Below, piece after piece: positions 43,701 through 56,447 of a stretch of DNA of 64,000 nucleotides; positions within the stretch are counted from its first letter, which is position 1, and every line of letters starts with the position of its first letter. The stretch is taken from the NCBI GenBank assembly GCA_964036045.1, contig OZ038400.1, forward strand, positions 11,591,079-11,655,078, given 5' to 3'. Both the position numbers and the translations under genes were made by a program. Under the pieces are notes generated by a model. The model was given only the letters and a program-made list of their open reading frames with translations. It did not search any database and was not told where the DNA came from. The stretch is from Eutreptiella sp. 'Long Island Sound 2002'. Taxonomy: Eukaryota > Euglenozoa > Euglenophyceae > Eutreptiales > Eutreptiaceae.

Positions 43701-45063
43701 GGCAATACCAAATTGAAACGGCCATTGTGCGGGCACGTACTGTTCAGTTCAACCTGAAAATAGCGTCATTCGCGTGCAAGGGAGCCTAAAGCCCAGATTT
43801 GCGCACACGGGCAAATTCGGGCAAATTCTCTGCTACACGTGCGATGTGGTTCGTATGGTACACGAACAACATGCTGCAGCTTGTTCTGGCCATAGGGTTA
43901 AGTGGTCGAGATATGGGCAATACCAATTTGAAATCGGCATTGTGCGGGCACGTACTGTGAAGTTCAACCTGGGAATAAGGTTATTCGCGTGCAAGGGAGC
44001 CTGAACCTCACATTTGCACACACGGGCAAATTCGGGCAAATTCTCTGCTACACATGCGACGTGGTTCGTATGGTACACGAATAGCATGATGCAGCTTGTT
44101 GTGGCCAGAGGGTTGAGTGGTTGAGATATGGGCAATACCAAATTGAAACGGCCATTGTGCGGGCACGTACTGTTCAGTTCAACCTGAAAATAGCGTCATT
44201 CGCGTGCAAGGGAGCCTAAAGCCCAGATTTGCGCACACGGGCAAATTCGGGCAAATTCTCTGCTACACGTGCGATGTGGTTCGTATGGTACACGAAGATC
44301 ATGATGCACCTTGTTTTGACCAGGGGGTTGAGTGGTCGAGATATGGGCAATACCAATTTGGAATGGTCATTGTGCGGGCACGCGCTGTTCAGTTCAACCT
44401 GAAAATAGCGTCCTTCATGTGCAAGGGAGCCTAAACCTCACATTTGCACACACGGGCAAATTCGGGGAAATTCTCTGCTACACGTGCGACGTGGTTCGTA
44501 TGGTACACGAACATCATGATGCACCTTGTTTTGACCAGGGGGTTGAGTGGTCGAGATATGGGCAATACCAATTTGGAATGGTCATTGTGCGGGCACGCAC
44601 TGTTCAGTTCAACCTGAAAATAGCGTCCTTCACGTGCAAGGGAGCCTAAACCTCACATTTGCACACACGGGCAAATTCGGGCAAATTCTCTGCTACACGT
44701 GCGACGTGGTTCATATGGTACACGAATAGCATGATGCAGCTTGTTGTGGCCAGAGGGTTGAGTGGTTGAGATATGGGCAATACCAAATTGAAACGGTTAT
44801 TGTGCGGGCACGTACTGCGAAGTTCAACCTGAAAATAGTGTCCTTCGCGTGCAAGGGAGCCTAAACCCCACATTTGCACACACGGGCAAATTCGGGCAAA
44901 TTCTCTGCTACACGTGCGACGTGGTTCGTATGGTACACGAACAGCATGATGCAGCTTGTTCTGGCCAGAGGGTTGTGTGCTTGTGATATGGGCAATACCA
45001 ATTTGAAATGGGCATTGTGCGGGCACGTACTGTGAAGTTCAACCTGAAAATAGCGTCACTCGT
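37754..45063. repeat. 14-monomer higher-order repeat (3,010 bp), two full and one partial copy
   Basis: Blocks begin at 37,754, 40,764 and 43,774, with corresponding monomers offset by exactly 3,010 (14 x 215): 38,184/41,194/44,204 and 38,626/41,636/44,646. The rare GGCCAATTCTCTGGTACACG monomer occurs at 39,044 and 42,054. The third copy stops matching near 45,063, where that monomer is expected but absent. Part of the same block occurs earlier at 36,694-37,753 (offset 2,365 = 11 x 215) and, less similar, from 34,529. Few substitutions separate the copies, so this is the youngest-looking large amplification in the array. Confidence 0.9.
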
Positions 45064-48000
45064 GTGCAAGGGAGCCTAAACCTCACATTTGCACACACGG
45101 GCGAATTCGGGCAAATTCTCTGCTACACGTGCGATGTGGTTCGTATGGTACACGAACAGCATGATGCAGCTTGTTCTGGCCGGAGGGTTGAGTGGTTGTG
45201 ATATGGGCAATACCAATTTGAAATCGGCATTGTGCGGGCACGTACTGTTCAGTTCAACCTGAAAATAGTGTCCTTCACGTGCAAGGGAGCCTAAACCTCA
45301 CATTTGCACACACGGGCAAATTCGGGCAAATTCTCTGCTACACGTGCGACGTGGTTCGTATGGTACACGAACAGCATGATGCAGCTTGTACTGGCCGGAG
45401 GGTTGAGTGGTTGTGATATGGGCAATACCAATTTGAAATGGGCATTGTGCGGGCACGTACTGTGAAGTTCAACCTGAACATAGCGTCATTCGCGTGCAAG
45501 GGAGCCTAAAGCCCAGATTTGCGCACACGGGCAAATTCGGGCAAATTCTCTGCTACACGTGCGATGTGGTTCGTATGGTACACGAACAACATGCTGCAGC
45601 TTGTTCTGGCCAGAGGGTTAAGTGGTCGAGATATGGGCAATACCAATTTGAAATCGGCATTGTGCGGGCACGTACTGTTCGGTTCAACGTAGAAATAAGG
45701 TTATTCGCGTGCAAGGGAGCCTGAACCTCACATTTGTACACACGGGCAAATTCGGGCAAATTCTCTGCTACACGTGCGACGTGGTTTGTATGGTACACGA
45801 ATAGCATGATGCAGCTTGTTGTGGCCAGAGGGTTGAGTGGTTGAGATATGGGCAATACCAAATTGAAACGGCCATTGTGCGGGCACGTACTGTTCAGTTC
45901 AACCTGAAATCAGCGTCATTCGCGTGCAAGGGAGCCTAAAGCCCAGATTTGCGCACACGGGCAAATTCGGGCAAATTCTCTGCTACACGTGCGATGTGGT
46001 TCGTATGGTACACGAACAACATGCTGCAGCTTGTTCTGGCCAGAGGGTTAAGTGGTCGAGATATGGGCAATACCAATTTGAAATCGGCATTGTGCGGGCA
46101 CGTACTGTGAAGTTCAACCTGGAAATAAGGTTATTCGCGTGCAAGGGAGCCTGAACCTCACATTTGCACACACGGGCAAATTCGGGCAAATTCTCTGCTA
46201 CACGTGCGACGTGGTTCGTATGGTACACGAATAGCATGATGCAGCTTGTTGTGGCCAGAGGGTTGAGTGGTTGAGATATGGGCAATACCAAATTGAAACG
46301 GCCATTGTGCGGGCACGTACTGTTCAGTTCAACCTGAAAATAGCGTCATTCGCGTGCAAGGGAGCCTAAAGCCCAGATTTGCGCACACGGGCAAATTCGG
46401 GCAAATTCTCCGCTACACGTGCGATGTGGTTCGTATGGTACACGAACATCATGATGCACCTTGTTTTGACCAGGGGGTTGAGTGGTCGAGATATGGGCAA
46501 TACCAATTTGGAATGGTCATTGTGCGGGCACGCACTGTTCAGTTCAACCTGAAAATATCGTCCTTCACGTGCAAGGGAGCCTAAACCTCACATTTGCACG
46601 CACCGGCGAATTCGGGCAAATTCTCTGCTACACGTGCGACGTGGTTCGTATGGTACACGAACATCATGATGCACCTTGTTTTGACCAGGGGGTTGAGTGG
46701 TCGAGATATGGGCAATACCAATTTGGAATGGTCATTGTGCGGGCACGCACTGTTCAGTTCAACCTGAAAATAGCGTCCTTCACGTGCAAGGGAGCCTAAA
46801 CCTCACATTTGCACACACGGGCAAATTCGGGCAAATTCTCTGCTACAAGGGCGACGTGGTTCATATGGTACACGAATAGCATGATGCAGCTTGTTGTGGC
46901 CAGGGGGTTGAGTGGTTGAGATATGGGCAATACCAATTTGAAATCGGCATTGTGCGGGCACGTACTGTGAAGTTCAACCTGAAAATAGCGTCATTCGCGT
47001 GCAAGGGAGCCTAAAGCCCAGACTTGCGCACACGGGCAAATTCGGGCAAATTCTCTGCTACACGTGCGATGTGGTTCGTATGGTACACGAACAACATGCT
47101 GCAGCTTGTTCTGGCCGGAGGGTTGAGTGGTTGTGATATGGGCAATACCAATTTGAAATGGGCATTGTGCGGGCACGTACTGTGAAGTTCAACCTGAAAA
47201 TAGCGTCATTCGCGTGCAAGGGAGCCTAAAGCCCAGGTTTGCGCACACGGGCAACTTCGGGCAAATTCTCTGCTACACGTGCGATGTGGTTCGTATGGTA
47301 CACGAACAACATGCTGCAGCTTGTTCTGGCCAGAGGGTTAAGTGGTCGAGATATGGGCAATACCAATTTGAAATCGGCATTGTGCGGGCACGTACTGTGA
47401 AGTTCAACCTGGAAATAAGGTTATTCGCGTGCAAGGGAGCCTGAACCTCACATTTGCACACACAGGCAAATTCGGGCAAATTCTCTGCTACACGTGCGAC
47501 GTGGTTCGTATGGTACACGAATAGCATGATGCAGCTTGTTGTGGCCAGAGGGTTGAGTGGTTGAGATATGGGCAATACCAAATTGAAACGGCCATTGTGC
47601 GGGCACGTACTGTTCAGTTCAACCTGAAAATAGCGTCATTCGCGTGCAAGGGAGCCTAAAGCCCACATTTGCGCACACGGGCAAATTCGGGCAAATTCTC
47701 TGCTACACGTGCGATGTGGTTCGTATGGTACACGAACATCATGATGCACCTTGTTTTGACCAGGGGGTTGAGTGGTCGAGATATGGGCAATACCAATTTG
47801 GAACGGTCATTGTGCGGGCACGCACTGTTCAGTTCAACCTGAAAATATCGTCCTTCACGTGCAAGGGAGCCTAAACCTCACATTTGCACGCACCGGCGAA
47901 TTCGGGCAAATTCTCTGCTACACGTGCGACGTGGTTCGTATGGTACACGAACAACATGCTGCAGCTTGTTCTGGCCGGAGGGTTGAGTGGTTGTGATATG

Positions 48001-51000
48001 GGCAATACCAATTTGAAATGGGCAATGTGCGGGCACGTACTGTGAAGTTCAACCTGAAAATAGCGTCATTCGCGTGCAAGGGAGCCTAAAGCCCAGGTTT
48101 GCGCACACGGGCAAATTCGGGCAAATTCTCTGCTACACGTGCGATGTGGTTCGTATGGTACACGAACAACATGCTGCAGCTTGTTCTGGCCAGAGGGTTA
48201 AGTGGTCGAGATATGGGCAATAGCAATTTGGAATGTTCATTGTGCGGGCAAGCACTGTTCAGTTCAACCTGAAAATAGCGTCCTTCACGTGCAAGGGAGC
48301 CTAAACCTCACATTTGCACACACGGGCAAAGTCGGGCAAATTCTCTGCTACACGTGCGACGTGGTTCGTATGGTACACGAACAGCATGATGCAGCTTGTT
48401 CTGGCCAGAGGGTTGAGTGGTTGCGATATGGGCAACACCAATTTGAAATGGGCATTGTGCGGGCACGTACTGTTCAGTTCAACCTGAAAATAGCGTCCTT
48501 CGCGTGCAAGGGAGGCTAAACCTCACATTTGCACACACGGGCAAATTCGAGCGAATTCTCTGCTACACGTGCGACGTGGTTCATATGGTACACGAACATC
48601 ATGATGCACCTTGTTTTGGCCAGAGGGTTGAGTGGTCGAGATATGGGCAATACCAATTTGAAATCGGCATTGTGCGGGCACGCACTGTTCAGTTCAACCT
48701 GAAAATAGCGTCCTTCGCGTGCAAGGGAGCTTAAACCTCACATTTGCACACACGGGCAAATTCAGGCAAATTCTCTGCTACACGTGCGACGTGGTTCGTA
48801 TGGTACACGAACAGCATGATGCAGCTTGTTCTGACCAGAGGGTTGAGTGGTCGCGATATGGGCAACACCAATTTGAAATGGGCATTGTGCGGGCACGTAC
48901 TGTTCAGTTCAACCTGAAAATAGCGTCACTCGTGTGCAAGGGAGCCTGAACCTCACATTTGCACACACGGGCAAATTCGGGCAAATTCTCTGCTACACGT
49001 GCGACGTGGTTCGTATGGTACACGAACAGCATGATGCAGCTTGTTGTGGCCAGAGGGTTGAGTGGTTGAGATATGGGCAACACCAATTTGGAATGGTCAT
49101 TGTGCGGGCACGCACTGTTCAGTTCAACCTGAAAATAGCGTCATTCGCGTGCAAGGGAGCCTAAAGCCCACGTTTGCGCACACAGGCAAATTCGGGCAAA
49201 TTCTCTGCTACACGTGCGACGTGGTTCGTATGGTACACTAACAGCATGATGCAGCTTGTTCTGGCCAGAGGGTTGAGTGGTCGCGATATCGGCAACACCA
49301 ATTTGAAATGGGCATTGTGCGGGCACGCACTGTTCAGTTCAACCTGAAAATAGCATCATTCGCGTTCAAGGGAGCCTAAAACCCACATAAGCGCACATGA
49401 GCAAATTCGAGCAAATTCTCTGCTACAGGTGCGATGTGGTTCGTATGGTACACGAACAACATGCTGCAGCTTGTTCTGGCCAGAGGGTTGAGTGGTCGAG
49501 ATATGGGCAATACCAATTTGAAATCGGCATTGTGCGGGCACGTACTGTTCGGTTCAACCTGGAAATAAGGTTATTCGCGTGCAAGGGAGCCTAAACCTCA
49601 CATTTGCACACACGGGCAAAGTCGGGCAAATTCTCTGCTACACGTGCGACGTGGTTCGTATGGTACACGAACAGCATGATGCAGCTTGTTCTGGCCGGAG
49701 GGTTGAGTGGTTGTGATATGGGCAACACCAATTTGAAATGGGCATTGTGCGGGCACGGACTGTGAAGTTCAACCTGAAAATAGCGTCATTCGCGTGCAAG
49801 GGAGCCTAAAGCCCAGATTTGCGCACACGGGCAAATTCGGGCAAATTCTCTGCTACACGTGCGATGTGGTTCATATGGTACACGAACAACATGCTGCAGC
49901 TTGTTCTGGCCAGAGGGTTAAGTGGTTGAGATATGGGCAACACCAATTTGAAATGGGCATTGTGCGGGCACATACTATTCAGTTCAACCTGAAAATAGCG
50001 TCACTCGTGTGCAAGGGAGCCTGAACCTCACATTTGCACACACGGGCAAATTCGGGCAAATTCTCTGCTACATGTGCGACGTGGTTCGTATGGTACACGA
50101 ACAGCATGATGCAGCTTGTTCTGGCCAGAGGGTTGAGTGGTTGCGATATGGGCAACACCAATTTGAAATGGGCATTGTGCGGGCACGTACTGTTCAGTTC
50201 AACCTGAAAATAGCGTCCTTCGCGTGCAAGGGAGCCTAAACCTCACATTTGCACACACGGGCAAATTCGGGCAAATTCTCTGCTACACGTGCGACGTGGT
50301 TCGTATGGTACACGAACATCATGATGCACCTTGTTTTGGCCAGAGGGTTGAGTGGTCGAGATATGGGCAATACCAATTTGAAATGGTCATTGTGCGGGCA
50401 CGCACTGTTCAGTTCAACCTGAAAATAGCGTCCTTCGCGTGCAAGGGAGCCTAAACCTCACATTTGCACACACGGGCAAATTCAGGCAAATTCTCTGCTA
50501 CACGTGCGACGTGGTTCGTATGGTACACGAACAGCATGATGCAGCTTGTTCTGGCCAGAGGGTTGAGTGGTCGCGATATGGGCAACACCAATTTGAAATG
50601 GGCATTGTGCGGGCACGTACTGTTCAGTTCAACCTGAAAATAGCGTCACTCGTGTGCAAGGGAGCCTGAACCTCACATTTGCACACACGGGCAAATTCGG
50701 GCAAATTCTCTGCTACAGGTGCGATGTGGTTCGTATGGTACACGAACAACATGCTGCAGCTTGTTCTGGCCAGAGGGTTGAGTGGTCGAGATATGGGCAA
50801 TACCAATTTGAAATCGGCATTGTGCGGGCACGTACTGTTCGGCTCAACCTGGAAATAAGGTTATTCGCGTGCAAGGGAGCCTAAACCTCACATTTGCACA
50901 CACGGGCAAATTCAGGCAAATTCTCTGCTACACGTGCGACGTGGTTCGTATGGTACACGAATAGCATGATGCAGCTTGTTCTGGCCAGAGGGTTGAGTGG

Positions 51001-53663
51001 TCGCGATATGGGCAACACCAATTTGGAATGGTCATTGTGCGGGCACGCACTGTTCAGTTCAACCTGAAAATAGCGTCATTCGCGTGCAAGGGAGCCTAAA
51101 GCCCACGTTTGCGCACACGGGCAAATTCGAGCAAATTCTCTGCTACAGGTGCGATGTGGTTCGTATGGTACACGAACAACATGCTGCAGCTTGTTCTGGC
51201 CAGAGGGTTGAGTGGTCGAGATATGGGCAATACCAATTTGAAATCGGCATTGTGCGGGCACGTATTGTTCGGTTCAACCTGGAAATAAGGTTATTCGCGT
51301 GCAAGGGAGCCTAAACCTCACATTTGCACACACGGGCAAATTCGGGCAAATTCTCTGCTACACGTGCGACGTGGTTCGTATGGTACATGAACAGCATGAT
51401 GCAGCTTGTTCTGGCCGGAGGGTTGAGTGGTTGTGATATGGGCAATACCAATTTGAAATGGGCATTGTGCGGGCACGTACTGTGAAGTTCAACCTGAAAA
51501 TAGCGTCATTCGCGTGCAAGGGAGCCTAAAGCCCACATTTGCGCACACGGGCAAATTCGGGCAAATTCTCTGCTACACGTGCGATGTGGTTCATATGGTA
51601 CACGAACAACATGCTGCAGCTTGTTCTGGCCAGAGGGTTAAGTGGTTGAGATATGGGCAACACCAATTTGAAATGGGCATTGTGCGGGCACGTACTGTTC
51701 AGTTCAACCTGAAAATAGCGTCACTCGTGTGCAAGGGAGCCTAAACCTCACATTTGCACACACGGGCAAATTCAGGCAAATTCTCTGCTACACGTGCGAC
51801 GTGGTTCATATGGTACACGAATAGCATGATGCAGCTTGTTGTGGCCAGAGGGTTGAGTGGTTGAGATATGGGCAATACCAAATTGAAACGGGTATTGTGC
51901 GGGCACGTACTATTCAGTTCAACCTGAAAATAGCGTCATTCGCGTGCAAGGGAGCCTAAAGCCCAGATTTGCGCACACGGGCAAATTCGGGCAAATTCTC
52001 TGCTACACGTGCGATGTGGTTCGTATGGTACACGAACAACATGCTGCAGCTTGTTCTGGCCAGAGGGTTAAGTGGTCGAGATATGGGCAATACCAATTTG
52101 AAATCGGCATTGTGCGGGCACGTACTGTTCAGTTCAACCTGAAAATAGCGTCCTTCGCGTGCAAGGGAGCCTAAAACCCGCATATGCGCACACGGGCAAA
52201 TTCGGGCAAATTCTCTGCTACACGTGCGACGTGGTTCGTATGGTACACTAACAGCATGATGCAGCTTGTTCTGGCCAGAGGGTTGAGTGGTCGCGATATG
52301 GGCAACACCAATTTGGAATGGTCATTGTGCGGGCACGCACTGTTCAGTTCAACCTGAAAATAGCGTCATTCGCGTGCAAGGGAGCCTAAAACCCACATAT
52401 GCGCACACGGGCAAATTCGGGCAAATTCTCTGCTACACGTGCGACGTGGTTCGTATGGTACACGAACAACATGCTGCAGCTTGTTCTGGCCAGAGGGTTG
52501 AGTGGTCGCGATATGGGCAATACCAATTTGAAATGGGCATTGTGCGGGCACGTACTGTTCAGTTCAACCTGAAAATAGCGTCACTCGTGTGCAAGGGAGC
52601 CTGAACCTCACATTTGCACACACGGGCAAATTCGGGCAAAATCTCTGCTACACGTGCGATGTGGTTCGTATGGTACACGAACAACATGATGCAGCTTGTT
52701 CTGGCCGGAGGGTTGAGTGGTCGCGATATGGGCAACACCAATTTGGAATGGTCATTGTGCGGGCACGCACTGTTCAGTTCAACCTGAAAATAGCGTCATT
52801 CGCGTGCAAGGGAGCCTAAAGCCCACATTTGCGCACACGGGCAAATTCGGGCAAATTCTCTGCTACACGTGCGACGTGGTTCGTATGGTACACTAACAGC
52901 ATGATGCAGCTTTTTCTGGCCAGAGGGTTGAGTGGCCGCGATATGGGCAACACCAATTTGAAATGGGCATTGTGCGGGCACGCACTGTTCAGTTCAACCT
53001 GAAAATAGCGTCATTCGCGTGCAAGGGAGCCTAAAACCCACATATGCGCACACGGGCAAATTCGGGCAAATTCTCTGCTACGCGTGCGATGTGGTTCGTA
53101 TGGTACACGAACAACATGCTGCAGCTTGTTCTGGCCAGAGGGTTAAGTGGTCGCGATATGGGCAACACCAATTTGAAATGGGCATTGTGCGGGCACGTAC
53201 TGTTCAGTTCAACCTGAAAATAGCGTCACTCGTGTGCAAGGGAGCCTGAACCTCACATTTGCACACACGGGCAAATTCGGGCAAATTCTCTGCTACACGT
53301 GCGAGGTGGTTCGTATGGTACACGAACATCATGATGCACCTTGTTTTGACCAGGGGGTTGAGTGGTCGAGATATGGGCAATACCAATTTTGAATGGTCAT
53401 TGTGCGGGCACGCACTGCTCAGTTCAACCTGAAAATAGCGTCCTTCACGTGCAAGGGAGCCTAAACCTCACATTTGCACACACGGGCAAATTCGGGCAAA
53501 TTCTCTGCTACACGTGCGACGTGGTTCATATGGTACACGAATAGCATTATGCAGCTTGTTGTGGCCAGAGGGTTGAGTGGTTGAGATATGGGCAATACCA
53601 ATTTGAAATGGGCATTGTGCGGGCACGTACTGTTCGGTTCAACCTGGAAATAAGGTTATTCGC

Positions 53664-56039
53664 GTGCAAGGGAGCCTAAACCTCACATTTGCACACACGG
53701 GCAAATTCGGGCAAATTCTCTACTACACGTGCGACGTGGTTCATATGGTACACGAATAGCATGATGCAGCTTGTTGTGGCCAGAGGGTTGAGTGGTTGAG
53801 ATATGGGCAATACCAATTTGGAATGGTCATTGTGCGGGCACGCACTGTTCAGTTCAACCTGAAATTAGCGTCCTTCACGTGCAAGGGAGCCTAAACCTCA
53901 CATTTGCACACACGGGCAAATTCGGGCAAATTCTCTGCTACACGTGCGACGTGGTTCGTATGGTACACGAACAGCATGATGCAGCTTGTTCTGGCCGGAG
54001 GGTTGACTGGTCGAGATATGGGCAATACCAAATTGAAACGGGCATTGTGCGGGCACGTACTATTCAGTTCAACCTGAAAATAGCGTCATTCGCGTGCAAG
54101 GGAGCCTAAAGCCCAGATTTGCGCACACGGGCAAATTCGGGCAAATTCTCTGCTACACGTGCGATGTGGTTCGTATGGTACACGAACAACATGCTGCAGC
54201 TTGTTGTGGCCAGAGGGTTAAGTGGTCGAGATATGGGCAATACCAATTTGAAATCGGCATTGTGCGGGCACGTACTGTTCAGTTCAACCTGGAAATAGCG
54301 TCCTTCACGTGCAAGGGAGCCTAAACCTCACATTTGCACACACGGGCAAATTCGGGCAAATTCTCTGCTACAGGTGCGACGTGGTTCGTATGGTACACTA
54401 ACAGCATGATGCAGCTTGTTCTGGCCAGAGGGTTAAGTGGTCGAGATATGGGCAATACCAATTTGAAATCGGCATTGTGCGGGCACGTACTGTTCGGTTC
54501 AACCTGGAAATAAGGTTATTCGCGTGCAAGGGAGCCTAAACCTCACATTTGCACACACGGGCAAATTCGGGCAAATTCTCTACTACACGTGCGACGTGGT
54601 TCATATGGTACACGAATAGCATGATGCAGCTTGTTGTGGCCAGAGGGTTGAGTGGTTGAGATATGGGCAATACCAATTTGGAATGGTCATTGTGCGGGCA
54701 CGCACTGTTCAGTTCAACCTGAAAATAGCGTCCTTCACGTGCAAGGGAGCCTAAACCTCACATTTGCACACACAGGCAAATTCGGGCAAATTCTCTGCTA
54801 CACGTGCGACGTGGTTCGTATGGTACACGAACAGCATGATGCAGCTTGTTCTGGCCGGAGGGTTGAGTGGTCGAGATATGGGCAATACCAAATTGAAACG
54901 GGCATTGTGCGGGCACGTACTATTCAGTTCAACCTGAAAATAGCGTCATTCGCGTGCAAGGGAGCCTAAAGCCCAGATTTGCGCACACGGGCAAATTCGG
55001 GCAAATTCTCTGCTACACGTGCGATGTGGTTCGTATGGTACACGAACAACATGCTGCAGCTTGTTGTGGCCAGAGGGTTAAGTGGTCGAGATATGGGCAA
55101 TACCAATTTGAAATGGGCATTGTGCGGGCACGTACTGTTCAGTTCAACCTGGAAATAGCGTCCTTCACGTGCAAGGGAGCCTAAACCTCACATTTGCACA
55201 CACGGGCAAATTCGGGCAAATTCTCTGCTACAGGTGCGACGTGGTTCGTATGGTACACTAACAGCATGATGCAGCTTGTTCTGGCCAGAGGGTTAAGTGG
55301 TCGAGATATGGGCAATACCAATTTGAAATCGGCATTGTGCGGGCACGTACTGTTCGGTTCAACCTGGAAATAAGGTTATTCGCGTGCAAGGGAGCCTAAA
55401 CCTCACATTTGCACACACGGGCAAATTCGGGCAAATTCTCTACTACACGTGCGACGTGGTTCATATGGTACACGAATAGCATGATGCAGCTTGTTGTGGC
55501 CAGAGGGTTGAGTGGTTGAGATATGGGCAATACCAATTTGGAATGGTCATTGTGCGGGCACGCACTGTTCAGTTCAACCTGAAATTAGCGTCCTTCACGT
55601 GCAAGGGAGCCTAAACCTCACATTTGCACACACAGGCAAATTCGGGCAAATTCTCTGCTACACGTGCGACGTGGTTCGTATGGTACACGAACAGCATGAT
55701 GCAGCTTGTTCTGGCCGGAGGGTTGAGTGGTCGAGATATGGGCAATACCAAATTGAAACGGGCATTGTGCGGGCACGTACTATTCAGTTCAACCTGAAAA
55801 TAGCGTCATTCGCGTGCAAGGGAGCCTAAAGCCCAGATTTGCGCACACGGGCAAATTCAGGCAAATTCTCTGCTACACGTGCGATGTGGTTCGTATGGTA
55901 CACGAACAACATGCTGCAGCTTGTTCTGGCCAGAGGGTTAAGTGGTCGAGATTTGGGCAATACCAGTTTGAAATCGGCATTGTGCGGGCACTTACTGTTC
56001 AGTTCAACCTGAAAATAGCGTCCTTCGAGTGCAAGGGAG
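53664..56039. repeat. 4-monomer higher-order repeat (860 bp) at the array end, 2.8 copies
   Basis: Copies begin at 53,664, 54,524 and 55,384, shown by the private TCTACTACACG variant at about 53,720, 54,580 and 55,440 (860-base steps) and by the following AAATTGAAACGGGCATTG monomer. The third copy is cut after about 656 bases where the satellite ends. The AAATTAGCG variant is in copies one and three but not two, which suggests conversion or a separate mutation. Confidence 0.9.
55814..56039. repeat. Divergent terminal satellite monomer and array edge
   Basis: The last monomer carries several changes I do not see in its neighbours: GATTTGGGC for GATATGGGC, ACCAGTTTG for ACCAATTTG, GGGCACTTACTG for GGGCACGTACTG and CTTCGAGTGC for CTTCGCGTGC. 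The satellite stops within the next unit at GCAAGGGAG, where CCTAAA would normally follow. Faster divergence of edge monomers is expected because they are rarely homogenised. Confidence 0.85.
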
Positions 56040-56055
56040 TAAGTAAGTAAGTAAG
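56040..56055 (-). repeat. (TAAG)4 tract, putative 3' tail of the minus-strand element
   Basis: Four perfect TAAG units join the satellite (ending GGGAG) to GGGCGGCCGC, which includes a NotI site at 56,057-56,064. On the minus strand this is (CTTA)4, in the position of a retroelement tail. Confidence 0.8.
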
Positions 56056-56422
56056 GGCGGCCGCGTCCGCAGCCTCATCTGGCTTCCCCTTGTTTCTTTT
56101 ACATGGTTGCCGCCTCTGGCGGGAAGGGGAGCTCTCCACCATCAGTTCCCCTGGCGACCCCTGTCTCACCTCACGGCCGAGAACTTCAACCAGGTTCCCT
56201 TGGGGCATGACCGGCGGTAGGTTTCCTTCTGTCACTGCCCTCGCGGCCAGCTTCATCCGTTCCCCCATCGAAGGATCCTCCGGCCTCCCCCCCCGAGCAC
56301 AGCCTTTTGGTTGCCTGCAGGCGGGTTTCCTGTGGATAGCCGTCGCCGACAGCGCAGCTTTGCTCTCAACCACATTCCACCACTCCCCATCCCTCACGGG
56401 CTGGAGTACCCACTCGGCTCCC

Positions 56423-56447
56423 GGATGGACTTGGTTGTCGTCCATCC
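56423..56447. other. Perfect 8-bp inverted repeat (hairpin) inside the retroelement-like block
   Basis: Arms GGATGGAC (56,423-56,430) and GTCCATCC (56,440-56,447) flank a 9-base loop. The stem is perfect but isolated; it could fold in RNA from either strand. There is no T run after it, so it is not a terminator of a known kind. Confidence 0.5.

Larger units (their letters stand above)
1..56039. repeat. 215-bp satellite DNA array, about 261 tandem monomers
   Basis: Head-to-tail repeats of one 215-bp monomer fill the region without interruption. Anchoring on GTGCAAGGG gives starts at 163, 378, 593, 808, 1023, 1239, 1454 and so on to 56,029: 260 full steps plus a partial first monomer. The only length changes are one +1 (monomer ending at 1239), five -1 and three -10. 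Each monomer holds a 10-bp direct duplication GGGCAAATTC (198-207 and 208-217 in one copy) and an inverted repeat with 6-bp arms GTTCGT/ACGAAC around 7 bases (23-41). Variation is concentrated at about eight linked sites, for example CGAGGTGG, CGACGTGG, CGATGTGG or CGGGGTGG, and AATAGCGTC or AATAAGGTT. Since 215 is not divisible by 3, no frame persists through the array. Neither a protein nor an RNA gene is supported. A centromeric or heterochromatic satellite is the likely nature; its chromosomal place is not visible. Confidence 0.98.

Noticed and set aside
1-56039. CENP-B box in the satellite monomer
   Set aside because: Checked each TTCG in the monomer against nTTCGnnnnAnnCGGGn; the closest, ATTCGCGTGCAAGGGAG, lacks the central A and the CGGG.
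1-56039. Pol III promoter in the satellite
   Set aside because: GGTTCGTATGG resembles a B box at only 8 of 11 positions and TGGCCAGAGGG is an imperfect A box in the wrong spacing.
1-56039. CRISPR array
   Set aside because: The repeats are contiguous 215-bp monomers with no unique spacers.
56029-56060. Telomeric repeat at the array end
   Set aside because: The tract is TAAG, not TTAGGG or a variant, and is only four units long.
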